Positions 35,595 through 43,422 of a stretch of DNA of 64,000 bases are shown here, piece after piece. The DNA lies in NCBI GenBank assembly GCA_965199335.1, contig CBDAQZ010000004.1:930001-994000 (forward strand), written 5' to 3'. Position 1 is the stretch's first letter. Every line of letters begins with the position of its first letter. The position numbers and the translations under genes were made by a program. This DNA comes from CBDAQV01 sp965199335. Lineage in GTDB: Bacteria > Pseudomonadota > Alphaproteobacteria > CALMVH01. The notes beneath the pieces were generated by a model that was not told the origin of the DNA, did not search any database, and saw only the letters and a list, made by a program, of their open reading frames with translations.

Positions 35595-36401
35595 TCATCG
35601 GTGATGGGACCTGTGCGGTTCGGCATGGACACGGTCGATCATCGCCGCCGTACGCCGCGCGGCCGATTGGGTCAGCGCCGGAATCAGCGCGGCCTCTGGC
35701 ATGTTCTTCCAGTACTTGCGCGGCATCTCGGACGTCATCGCCTTAACCTTCAGGCGGGCAGGATTGAAGATGCTGGAGAAATAGGTGTTCCAGTAGTCGT
35801 GCATCTCGTCGTCGGGCGGCAGCAGCGATTTGTCCGCGCCACCCGACTTGTACAATTCCTGCCCGTCCCAGTGCAGCGAGCGGTAGGGCGTCAGGATGAA
35901 CCAGCGCATCGCGGTGAAGCGGCGCTGGAAGAAGCCGGCATTGGCGTCGACGATGAAATGCTCGGGCTCGAACCACGCCACGTAGTCCGTATCGTCATCG
36001 CCGCGCACTTCGGTGAAGCGCAGGAAGGCGCGCATCTTGTGGATGTCGCGCCGCACCGATTTGGCCAACGCCTCGGCGCGGTGCAGCATCGGGTCGATAG
36101 GGATCTTCATCAGCTGCGGCTCGCCATGGGTCATCCGCCACAACAGGCCATACAGCAGCGCGAAGCGTGCCGGATCGTTCGCCAGCACAACGCTCTGCGC
36201 CAGTTCGACGAACGCCAGTGGCACGGGCTGGCCCGGTCCAGCGGGCCGTAAGGGCGGGATCATGGTTTCGCCGAACAGGTCGGTTGCCTGGCCCACGGCC
36301 CAGCTGGCATCCTGCGGCGCGACACTCTCCGCCAGTAGATGCCGGGCCGAATCGCGCCAGCCGGCGAAGTCGGCCTCGTGGGCCAGGATCACCTGCTTCA
36401 T
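35595..36401 (-). CDS. DUF4130/TIGR03915 DNA-metabolism protein
   Basis: This 268-residue protein belongs to the family usually found beside, or fused to, a UdgX-type uracil-DNA-binding protein. It shows MTHGEPQLMKIPIDPMLHRAE-like text, KMRAFLRFTEVRGDD, and RFTAMRWFILTPYRSLHWDG. The function is not fully established, but the context is DNA repair. Its ATG overlaps the stop of the radical-SAM gene by four bases. No UdgX gene is adjacent in the window. The pair is under a LexA-like palindrome. Confidence 0.88.
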   Translation of the reverse strand: MKQVILAHEADFAGWRDSARHLLAESVAPQDASWAVGQATDLFGETMIPPLRPAGPGQPVPLAFVELAQSVVLANDPARFALLYGLLWRMTHGEPQLMKIPIDPMLHRAEALAKSVRRDIHKMRAFLRFTEVRGDDDTDYVAWFEPEHFIVDANAGFFQRRFTAMRWFILTPYRSLHWDGQELYKSGGADKSLLPPDDEMHDYWNTYFSSIFNPARLKVKAMTSEMPRKYWKNMPEAALIPALTQSAARRTAAMIDRVHAEPHRSHHR

Positions 36402-37612
36402 GCGAACAGATCCATCTGCACCTGCGGCGTCAGCCTTGCCGCTAGCATTGCGCCGTCGATCAAGCCGGTCGGGCGGTGATCGTCGGTGACGACGAACGGG
36501 CGCAGCTTGTCCAGCGGCAGGCGCAGCCGGCCCAGGTCGTTCAGTCGCAGCCGCGTATGCCGCCGTGCCGACAGGATGCGGTTCACCGATTTGACGCCCA
36601 GGCCCGGCACGCGCAGCAGCAGCTCGCGCGGGGCGCGGTTGATGTCCAGCGGAAAGGCCTCGCGGTGCGCCAGCGCCCAGGCCAGCTTGGGATCGATGGC
36701 GAGGTCCAGCATCCCGCCCTCGCGCGTCGTGATCTCGTCGACGCCGAAGCCGTAGAAGCGCAGCATCCAGTCGGCCTGGTACAGGCGATGTTCCCGCAGC
36801 AGCGGCGCGGCCATGGGCGGCAGGCGCGAACTGGAATCGGGGATCGGGCTGAACGCGGAATAATAGACGCGGCGCAGGCGGTAGGATTTGTACAATCCGT
36901 TGCTCATGTCGAGGATCGAGCGGTCGTTGCTGGCATCCGCGCCGACGATCACCTGCGTGCTCTGCCCGGCAGGCGCGAAGCGGGGTGCCTTTTTCTCCGC
37001 CTTCGCCTCGTCGACCCGCAGCTTGATCGCCGCCATGGTGCGGTGCACGCCGGGCAAATCCTTTTCCGGCGCCAGCTGCTTCAGCGCCGTTTGCGTCGGC
37101 AGCTCGACATTGATGCTCAACCGGTCTGCATATCGGCCCGCTTCGGCCAGCAGATCGGGGCTGGCATCGGGGATGGTCTTCAGATGGATGTAGCCGCGAA
37201 AGCCATGCTCCTCGCGCAGGGTCTTCGCCACGCCGATCAGCTGTTCCATCGTGTAATCTGGATTCTGGATGATGCCCGAGCTCAGGAAAAGCCCCTCGAT
37301 GCAGTTGCGGCGGTAGAAGCCCAGGGTCAGCTTCACCACCTCCGCCACGGTGAAGCGGGCGCGCTGCACATTGCTGGATTTGCGGTTGATGCAGTACAGG
37401 CAGTCGTACAGGCAGAAATTGGTCAGCAGGATCTTCAGCAGCGAGATGCAGCGGCCGTCGGGCGCATAGGCATGGCAGATGCCCATGCCCTCGGTCGACC
37501 CGACCCCGCCCGCCTTGCCAAGCGAATTACGCTTCTCCGTCCCGCTGGACGCGCAGGAGGCATCGTATTTCGCGGCATCCGCCAGCACCGCCAGCTTTTC
37601 CAGAAGTTCCAT
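36398..37612 (-). CDS. Putative DNA modification/repair radical SAM protein (TIGR03916)
   Basis: This 404-residue protein has the radical-SAM cluster motif CLYDCLYC (Cys67, Cys71, Cys74) and the family N-terminus MELLEKLAVLADAAKYDASC. It ends in a helix-hairpin-helix region (LLLRVPGLGVKSVNRIL), consistent with DNA binding. The family is tied to DUF4130 and uracil-DNA glycosylases. The ATG at 37612 has a GGAGG site five bases upstream; an ATG at 37624 would sit inside the palindrome. The palindrome overlaps the ribosome-binding site region, suggesting LexA control. Confidence 0.9.
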   Translation of the reverse strand: MELLEKLAVLADAAKYDASCASSGTEKRNSLGKAGGVGSTEGMGICHAYAPDGRCISLLKILLTNFCLYDCLYCINRKSSNVQRARFTVAEVVKLTLGFYRRNCIEGLFLSSGIIQNPDYTMEQLIGVAKTLREEHGFRGYIHLKTIPDASPDLLAEAGRYADRLSINVELPTQTALKQLAPEKDLPGVHRTMAAIKLRVDEAKAEKKAPRFAPAGQSTQVIVGADASNDRSILDMSNGLYKSYRLRRVYYSAFSPIPDSSSRLPPMAAPLLREHRLYQADWMLRFYGFGVDEITTREGGMLDLAIDPKLAWALAHREAFPLDINRAPRELLLRVPGLGVKSVNRILSARRHTRLRLNDLGRLRLPLDKLRPFVVTDDHRPTGLIDGAMLAARLTPQVQMDLFA

Positions 37613-37620
37613 TGCGACCT

Positions 37621-37660
37621 CCATGTTCTTTCTATGTTCTAGAACATAGAAAGAACATGG
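37621..37660. promoter_or_regulatory. 40-bp perfect palindrome made of two LexA-like boxes
   Basis: The two 20-base halves are exact reverse complements. Each half contains GTTC-N7-GTTC (N7 = TTTCTAT) or its complement GAAC-N7-GAAC, the alphaproteobacterial SOS-box form, so two boxes face each other around a central TCTAGA. It lies directly before the radical-SAM gene, overlaps that gene's ribosome-binding region, and so should block its expression when LexA is bound. LexA binding is inferred. Confidence 0.75.
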
Positions 37661-37777
37661 GCAACAACTAATTGTCGTCCCGATCAGGCGAAGCGATGCG
37701 TCCGAAATCCAGACGGTGTGTCCAGCGGCTTCAACTTATGGATGCCGTGCGCCAGGGCGCGACGGAATGACGCAGGG

Positions 37778-39091
37778 TTATGCGAACAGCCCCTGCCCGA
37801 TCCACTCACCCTTCTTCACCCCTGCGGGGATGGCGAAGATGCCGCTGCCGGTGTGGGTGGTGTACTGGTTCAGCATGTCGAACTTCGACATCTTGTCGTA
37901 GATCTTGATGAAGCCGGTGCGCGGGTCGCGCTGGTAGGATACGAACAGCAGGCCGGTGTCGTATTCCAGCCCCTGCCGCCACGGCGGCCAGCGCTCGGCG
38001 GTGACGTTGGTGCCGTCGTTGTAGGAATAGCCGCGGCGCAGGATGCGGGCGCCGTCGTTGGTGGCGGCGTTGCCCAGGCGCACATGCGCGTTTTCCGGGA
38101 TGATCGGGTTGCCGTCGGGATCGTTCGCCTTCAGGTTCAGGTCCTCGAATTCCTCCTTGCCGCCCAAAGGCGCGCCCGAATATTTGTGCCGGCCGATCAC
38201 CTGCTCCTGGAAGTCGATCTCGGTCTTGTCCCAATGCTCGATCGCCATGCGGATGCGGCGCACCACCATGAAGGTGCCGCCCTGCAACCAGCCCGGCGCA
38301 TCCTTGCCCAGCCACACCACCTGATCCACGGTGCCGGCGTTGCTGCGCGGGCTGGCGTTGACCAGCGGGCTTTCGGTGCCGTCCTTGAAGCCCATGATGT
38401 TGCGCGGCGTCTCGTTCGCCGCGGTATCAGGCAGGAATCCCGTCTGCGTCCAGCGCAGCACCGCAACCCCCTCGGCCAGCCGCGCCAGCTGACGGATGGC
38501 GTGGAAGACGACCTGCGGATCGTTGGCGCAGGCCTGGATGCTGAAATCGCCATGGTCGCGGTTCTGCGCGATCTCGTCGCCGGTGAAATGCGGCAGGTCG
38601 ACCAGTTCGGCGGGGCGGCGGCTTGCAATGCCGTAACGGTCGACGCCGTCCTTGACGAACAGGCCGGGGCCGAAGCCGAAGGTCAGCGTCAGGCGCGATG
38701 GCGTCAGATTCAGCGCGTCGCCGCTGTCGGCCGCGACACCGACGGTTGCCGCCTTGTCCAGCGGCTTGGCGGTGTCGCCCATCGTCATGCGTTCCGCCGC
38801 GTCGGTCCAGGCGCGCAACAGGTCGGTCACGTCGCTGCGCTTGGCGGTGATCAGGTCGAAGACGGCGAAATAGGTATGCTTCTGCGCGTGGGTGATGATG
38901 CCGCCCTGGTGCGCGCCGTGGAACGGCTCGGTGTTATCGTCCGAACGCGTGTCGGCGCGGCTGGCCGGGCCGATGACATGCGTCATCGTGCCGGCGGTGA
39001 ACGCCGTCCCCGCCGCCGCCAGCCCGCCCAGCGCGGCCAGGAAGCCGCGCCGGGAGGCGGTGAACGGACATTTGCCGCCGCCTTCGCTCAT
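37778..39091 (-). CDS. efeB: EfeB-like Dyp-type peroxidase, Tat-exported
   Basis: This 437-residue heme peroxidase has a twin-arginine signal (SRRGFLAALGGLAAAGTAF) for folded export to the periplasm. The Dyp family motif GFKDGT and the heme-ligand region GGTFMVVRRIRMAIEHWD are present, with RRGYSYNDG near the C-terminal part. In EfeUOB systems EfeB oxidises ferrous iron or helps release iron from heme. It is the last gene of a four-gene minus-strand operon. The start at 39091 fits the Tat signal; the earlier ATG would add 46 atypical residues. Confidence 0.92.
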   Translation of the reverse strand: MSEGGGKCPFTASRRGFLAALGGLAAAGTAFTAGTMTHVIGPASRADTRSDDNTEPFHGAHQGGIITHAQKHTYFAVFDLITAKRSDVTDLLRAWTDAAERMTMGDTAKPLDKAATVGVAADSGDALNLTPSRLTLTFGFGPGLFVKDGVDRYGIASRRPAELVDLPHFTGDEIAQNRDHGDFSIQACANDPQVVFHAIRQLARLAEGVAVLRWTQTGFLPDTAANETPRNIMGFKDGTESPLVNASPRSNAGTVDQVVWLGKDAPGWLQGGTFMVVRRIRMAIEHWDKTEIDFQEQVIGRHKYSGAPLGGKEEFEDLNLKANDPDGNPIIPENAHVRLGNAATNDGARILRRGYSYNDGTNVTAERWPPWRQGLEYDTGLLFVSYQRDPRTGFIKIYDKMSKFDMLNQYTTHTGSGIFAIPAGVKKGEWIGQGLFA

Positions 39092-39107
39092 GTGCCACCC
39101 TTGCCCA

Positions 39108-40247
39108 TTATTTTGCCAGCACCAGCGCGTTGACCTCGTCCTCGACATAATAGAACCCGCTGCCGTCGGGCACCATGGCGATGCCGAACAAATCGCCGTT
39201 GCCCGGCGGGCTCTGCGCCTTGTTGGCATCGACCCACTGCGCGTAGACCTGCTTGCCGTTCGCAGGGTCGATCTCGACCACCTGGCCGTTCAGCCCGTTG
39301 GTGATCAGCAGATGGTCGTTCGGCGCCCAGCACATCGCCAGCGGCCGCTTCAGCAGGCCGTCCTTCGTCACCTCACGTCCGGTGCCGGCACTGGTCTTGC
39401 GCGTGGTGGCGTCGGCGATGGCCACGATGCGGTTGGGCAGCGCGTCGGAGGCGTACAGCGTATTGTCCTTGCCCAGCGCCAGACCGGTTGGGCCGATCAT
39501 GAACACGTCCTTGTCGGCGCGCGCGCTCAGCCCGTCGGCGACCACGGTCTTGGCCGTGACTTCCGGTGGCTTGCCGGCAGGAATCGACAGATCGATGCGC
39601 AGGATGGTCGCCTTGGTCGTGACCGGCGGCTTTTCCGTCGCGGGATCGATGACTGTCGGCTCGCCGACGCCGAAGCCGGCCATGCTGACGAACAGCTGCG
39701 CCGTCGCGCCGTTATCGACCACCGCCATGTTGCCCCAGGGATCGTTGATTTCCGGCCCGGCAATGGTCTTGACCAGCTTGCCGCCGGAATCCAGCACCAT
39801 CAGGCACCCATTGCCCCTGGTGTGGGTGGTGCCGTCGTTGCTCGGCGTGCTGCCGACGATCACCCAGCCGCTCTTCAGCATGGTCATCGCGGTGCTGAGG
39901 CCGACGCCGCCGGGGCAGGCCGGTAGGTGCCGGTCCAGCTTGGCGAACTCCGTCACCTTTTCCGTCTTCGGATTGTAATCGACGATAGTGGTGCCCAGCC
40001 CCTGCAGGTTCGAGATGTCGTTGAAATTGTCGATCAGCACGTCGTCCTTCTGCACGACCCCGGCGCTGACCGGCGCGATCACCAGCGCATAGGGGTTCTG
40101 GTCGCCGTTCGCCGTCACCATCGACGACAGCGTTACGTGGCGCTTGATGGTTTCGAGGTAGCCCTTTTCGTCCTCGGCGCGAACCGGTGAAGCAAGGGCA
40201 AATGCCAGCGACAACGTGGCAAGCAGGATCGGGGTGAATGATTTCAT
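39108..40247 (-). CDS. Secreted NHL/SMP30-like beta-propeller protein
   Basis: This 379-residue protein has a signal peptide (MKSFTPILLATLSLAFALA, cleavage after VRA) and repeating blade motifs such as GPTGLALGKDNTLYASDALP, GLLKRPLAMCWAPNDHL, and GDLFGIAMVPDGSGFYYVED. Beta-propellers of this type bind ligands or catalyse simple reactions. The gene is followed by efeB at 16 bases and preceded by the porin gene at 23 bases, so it is part of the iron-type operon; its job there is unknown. Confidence 0.8.
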   Translation of the reverse strand: MKSFTPILLATLSLAFALASPVRAEDEKGYLETIKRHVTLSSMVTANGDQNPYALVIAPVSAGVVQKDDVLIDNFNDISNLQGLGTTIVDYNPKTEKVTEFAKLDRHLPACPGGVGLSTAMTMLKSGWVIVGSTPSNDGTTHTRGNGCLMVLDSGGKLVKTIAGPEINDPWGNMAVVDNGATAQLFVSMAGFGVGEPTVIDPATEKPPVTTKATILRIDLSIPAGKPPEVTAKTVVADGLSARADKDVFMIGPTGLALGKDNTLYASDALPNRIVAIADATTRKTSAGTGREVTKDGLLKRPLAMCWAPNDHLLITNGLNGQVVEIDPANGKQVYAQWVDANKAQSPPGNGDLFGIAMVPDGSGFYYVEDEVNALVLAK

Positions 40248-40270
40248 GATCGGTGCCTTATCGCTTCAAG

Positions 40271-41746
40271 TTAGAACGTGATGTTGGTTCGAACACCCAG
40301 AACCAGCTCATTTTTGATTCGCTGCGCGGGATCGGCGGGGTTGGAGGCCCCTGCGCCCGGGTCGATGACATATTGCACGTCCGGCTGCAACTGCCACCAT
40401 GGGAATACCTGGTACTGGTATGTCGCCTCGACGAAGGTCTCGCTGTGCCGGGCGAGGTTGGGCGTGCCCGACAGCGCGCCGATATCGAGGTCCAGGGCGC
40501 GGGCGCGATCGCCGACCCGTGCATAGCCGAGGGCCAGGCCCGCGGTGTCGTCGTCACGGCCCTCGATCGGATCCTTCAGGGTCAGGCCCGCGTTCACGCC
40601 GTAGGTGATCAGGTTACGGTCGTCGGGACCGCCCATCACGCGAGTGAAGAAGTTCAGCGATTTCTCGTCCTCGTTCGGCTCGTCCGAATGCCAGACCATC
40701 TGGTCGACGACGCCGTAGATGTTGAAATTGCCGCGGTGGTGCGCGGCAACGCCGTCGCTTGCCGGGTCGGCCTGCGACAGGCCGTTCTCGTCGAAGCGCT
40801 GGTCGTCGAATTTCTGGCTGTTGTACCAGAAGCCCAGCTTGTAGACACCCGGCAGGTCCTGCGCCTCGCCTTCGCGCACCATCGCGCCGGTGGCCGGATT
40901 CTCGAACTGAATTTCGCCGAAGACCTGCACGCCGTTGCCGATCGGGAAGGTGGTGCCCGAGGGATTCACCTGCTGCGAATCGCCATTGTTGTTGCGCACC
41001 GGGCTGCCGCTATAGACCGCGCCCAGCAGCGTGATCGCGTCGCTGGGCTTGCCGCGCACGCGCACCGCCGGCGCCGACAACGGATAGGCGGGGCCGCCGC
41101 CGGGCAGGTCGTAGGACGGGGTCACCGGCCAGCCGAACATGGTGTTGACGAACAGCAGGCCGTTGCTGCTGACGATGAATTCCTGGTCGGCGCTCTGCTG
41201 GCCCACCTTGACGTCGATCCTGCCGTCGTCGAATTTCTGCTGGTACCACAGTTCCCACAGGCGCAGGGCGCGGTCGGCCTCGATACCGCTGGCGGTCTGC
41301 AGCGTGCCGAGGTTGTTCTGGCTGAGGTTGCTGCCGTGGATCTCCAGCGCGCTGACATTGAACAATCCGCCCCACAGGCCGAATGCGCGCTGCGTGTCGA
41401 TCTGCAGGTCGGCCTGCGTCAGCCCGTCATAGACGAAGCCCTGCTTGATGCCGCCCGAAACGTTGCCCAGCACTTCGCTGGTCTCGACCAGGTCGAACGT
41501 CGCGCCGACATCGCCCAGCAGCGTGCGCAGGCCGCCCATGTCGCCCAACATCTGGCCGCTGCGCGCCAAGCCGTTCATGATGCCCTGCGACGGGTTGGTC
41601 GCCGCGTTGGGTTCCGATGTCTTGGTCGTATCGTCGGTCGACTCCGTCGGGGTCGAGGCGGCGGTGCTGGGCGGGGTCGCGAACGCGGGCGCAGCGAGGG
41701 TCAGCACGCCGAGCAGGGCGATGCCAGACAGGTATCTGCGGATCAT
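40271..41746 (-). CDS. OprB-like carbohydrate-selective porin
   Basis: This 491-residue outer-membrane beta-barrel has a signal peptide (1-23, AFA cleavage) and an Ala/Thr/Pro-rich spacer, then the OprB pattern: LWGGLFNVSALEIHGSNLSQNN, then ELWYQQKF-type strands and GLALGYARVGDRARA. It ends LGVRTNITF with a terminal Phe, the signal for outer-membrane assembly. OprB porins favour sugars, but members in iron operons may pass other small solutes. It is second in the cupredoxin-porin-propeller-efeB operon. Confidence 0.87.
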   Translation of the reverse strand: MIRRYLSGIALLGVLTLAAPAFATPPSTAASTPTESTDDTTKTSEPNAATNPSQGIMNGLARSGQMLGDMGGLRTLLGDVGATFDLVETSEVLGNVSGGIKQGFVYDGLTQADLQIDTQRAFGLWGGLFNVSALEIHGSNLSQNNLGTLQTASGIEADRALRLWELWYQQKFDDGRIDVKVGQQSADQEFIVSSNGLLFVNTMFGWPVTPSYDLPGGGPAYPLSAPAVRVRGKPSDAITLLGAVYSGSPVRNNNGDSQQVNPSGTTFPIGNGVQVFGEIQFENPATGAMVREGEAQDLPGVYKLGFWYNSQKFDDQRFDENGLSQADPASDGVAAHHRGNFNIYGVVDQMVWHSDEPNEDEKSLNFFTRVMGGPDDRNLITYGVNAGLTLKDPIEGRDDDTAGLALGYARVGDRARALDLDIGALSGTPNLARHSETFVEATYQYQVFPWWQLQPDVQYVIDPGAGASNPADPAQRIKNELVLGVRTNITF

Positions 41747-41785
41747 TTTCGGTCCTTGTTGTTTTTGTCCGGCGGCGGGCCGGAA

Positions 41786-42187
41786 TTATTTGACGACGAT
41801 CTGGCTCTTCGAAACGTCCTCGTTGTATTCGTCGTGGAACTCGTAGGTTCCGGCCTTGAACGGGCCGACTTCGATCTTCACTTCCTTGCCGGTCGGCAGG
41901 ACCTTCTCGGCCTTGAAATCGTCGCTCTCGAACTCTGCCGGAGTCGGGTCCAGATTGGTCACCGCCAGCTTGACGCGGGTATCGGCGGGCAGAGTGATCT
42001 CGGCCGGAGTGAAGTGATGGTTCTGCAAGGTCAACGTTACCGGCGGCGCTGCTTCCCCGTCCGCGGCGAAATGACTGTGTTGCAACGTAGGCTCGACAGG
42101 CGCCGTTTCGTTATCCGCAGCCATCGCAGGCATGGCACCCGCGATCAGAAGAGCGGATACGGCACAGGCATGGCGGAAATGGAACAT
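41786..42187 (-). CDS. Cupredoxin-like periplasmic protein (EfeO-like domain)
   Basis: This 133-residue secreted protein has a signal peptide ending AMA. The cupredoxin domain (about 50-133) shows LTLQNHHFTPAEITLPADT, then VTNLDPTPAEFESDDF, then VGPFKAGTYEFHDEYNED. That matches the N-terminal cupredoxin of EfeO. The classical blue-copper Cys is not apparent, so a mononuclear type 1 copper site is unlikely. It is the first gene of the operon, 35 bases downstream of a Fur-like box. Confidence 0.85.
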   Translation of the reverse strand: MFHFRHACAVSALLIAGAMPAMAADNETAPVEPTLQHSHFAADGEAAPPVTLTLQNHHFTPAEITLPADTRVKLAVTNLDPTPAEFESDDFKAEKVLPTGKEVKIEVGPFKAGTYEFHDEYNEDVSKSQIVVK

Positions 42188-42222
42188 CGAATTTCTCCGG
42201 CGGTTGCGAACAGGCCTCAAGC

Positions 42223-42241
42223 GATAATGAGAACCATTCGC
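42223..42241. promoter_or_regulatory. Fur-like box
   Basis: GATAATGAGAACCATTCGC agrees with the 19-base Fur consensus GATAATGATAATCATTATC at 15 of 19 positions. It lies 35 bases upstream of the cupredoxin ATG, near where the promoter should be. This would make the cupredoxin-porin-propeller-efeB operon iron-repressed. Binding is inferred from the match alone. Confidence 0.65.
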
Positions 42242-42279
42242 ACTGTCAATATTCATCCTGATGCCGGCGTCAGAAACAG

Positions 42280-42308
42280 AAAAGCCCCGCTCTAGGGCAG
42301 GGCTTTTC
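42280..42308 (-). terminator. Rho-independent terminator
   Basis: AAAAGCCC pairs with GGGCTTTT, with flanking A and T runs on both sides, so it could work in both directions. On the minus strand it follows the 42331-42555 gene and separates it from the iron operon. Confidence 0.8.
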
Positions 42309-42330
42309 AATATCCATTGTAAGCTTTGGC

Positions 42331-42555
42331 TTAGTCTTCCCAGCGAGCCAGCTTAGGGTCCGAGCCGGGGAACAGGCTGGATTGGGTCTTGTGCGACTGA
42401 GATACCGAATACGTATCCTGGTATTCTTCGGTATGACGAACGCGACTGGAAGGGCGGGGCTCGGGCATCTTGTGTCCGGCCTGGCTTTTCGACAGATCTT
42501 CGATGGACTTGTCGGTGTGTTCCGCAAGCGCCTTGGCATACTTATCAAAGTTCAT
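42331..42555 (-). CDS. Small hydrophilic orphan protein
   Basis: This 74-residue product of no recognised family begins MNFDKYAKALAEHTDKSIED and is rich in Ser, Lys, Gln and Pro. It is probably cytoplasmic. The ATG at 42555 is preceded by GGGAG; an upstream ATG at 42639 would add 28 residues that lack a binding site. A terminator follows immediately, so it is a one-gene unit. It may be of stress-related or lineage-specific function, but nothing shows this. Confidence 0.6.
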   Translation of the reverse strand: MNFDKYAKALAEHTDKSIEDLSKSQAGHKMPEPRPSSRVRHTEEYQDTYSVSQSHKTQSSLFPGSDPKLARWED

Positions 42556-42727
42556 TTGTCTCTCCCGATGGGCGAAGCCCTGTGTCATATAGAAAATCGG
42601 CCGATAAAGCAACGCCAACTTCCTTGCTGAGACAATCATATTTCACAGCGCCGCGACGGGCTAGTAAAAATATCGTAAAAACCGCTCCCTATTGCCCCCG
42701 GCAGAGGGGCGCGCTAGATGTGATGCG

Positions 42728-42863
42728 TACGTTCTCAGGGCGGGGTGCAAGTCCCCACCGGCGGTATAGCCCGCGAGCGCCCGGCCCGTTAATCGCGAGT
42801 CGGGGTCAGCAGATTCGGTGAAACTCCGAGGCCGACGGTAACAGTCCGGATGATAGAGAACGA
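42728..42863 (+). promoter_or_regulatory. FMN riboswitch (RFN element)
   Basis: The conserved RFN blocks are present in order: TTCTCAGGGCGGGGTGCAAG, then CCCCACCGGCGGTA, a variable hairpin, GTCAGCAGATTCGGTGAAAC, then CCGACGGTAACAGTCCGGAT and AGAGAACGA. Flavin mononucleotide binding should shut off the rib operon. Its 3' end is about 90 bases before the ribH ATG, leaving room for a terminator or a structure hiding the ribosome-binding site. Confidence 0.95.
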
Positions 42864-42954
42864 GGCCTGCCGGCTGTGCCCGTGCGCTTTTTCGCGCGCG
42901 CGTTCACGGCTGGCGGCTCCGTTGCGCCCTGATCCCTTTGTTCAGGAGATTCGC

Positions 42955-43422
42955 ATGACCGCTCATCGCATCGCTTTCATCCAAGCCGGCTGGCACAAGG
43001 ACATCGTCGGCCAGTGCCGCGAGTCCTTCGTCGCCGAGATGGGACGCCTCGGCTATCCCCATTCCGCCATCGACATCTACGATGTGCCGGGATCGCTGGA
43101 GATTCCCCTGCAGGCCAAATTCCTGGCAAAAACGGGGCGCTACAGCGCCATCGTCGCTACCGGCCTGATCGTCAATGGCGGCATCTACCGCCACGAATTC
43201 GTCGCCGACGCGGTGATCGCCGGCTTCATGCAGGTGATGCTGGAAACCGAAGTGCCCATCATCAGCGCCGTACTGACGCCGCAGAACTTTCACGAGCACG
43301 ACGAGCACAAGACTTTCTTCTTCGAGCACTTCAAGGTGAAGGGCGCGGAGGCCGCCCGTGCCTGCGCCGCCACGATAGACAATATCGCACGCGTGAAGGG
43401 GGAGTTGGCAAAGGCTGCGTGA
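42955..43422 (+). CDS. ribH: 6,7-dimethyl-8-ribityllumazine synthase, type II (RibH2-like)
   Basis: This 155-residue protein makes the direct precursor of riboflavin from 5-amino-6-ribitylaminouracil and dihydroxybutanone phosphate. Motifs are FIQAGWHKDIVGQCRESFV, YDVPGSLEIPL, and NFHEHDEHKTFFFEHFKVKG. The HDEHKTFF pattern marks the RibH2 type seen in Brucella and Mesorhizobium, which form decamers and are also under RFN control. An AGGAG site precedes the ATG. Its stop overlaps the HAD gene start (TGATG). Confidence 0.93.
   Translation: MTAHRIAFIQAGWHKDIVGQCRESFVAEMGRLGYPHSAIDIYDVPGSLEIPLQAKFLAKTGRYSAIVATGLIVNGGIYRHEFVADAVIAGFMQVMLETEVPIISAVLTPQNFHEHDEHKTFFFEHFKVKGAEAARACAATIDNIARVKGELAKAA

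Noticed and set aside
40253..42295. 680-codon plus-strand open frame opposite the porin and cupredoxin genes
   Set aside because: Arg/Val/Gln/Ala-biased composition of an antisense GC-rich shadow; the minus strand has clear porin and cupredoxin motifs.
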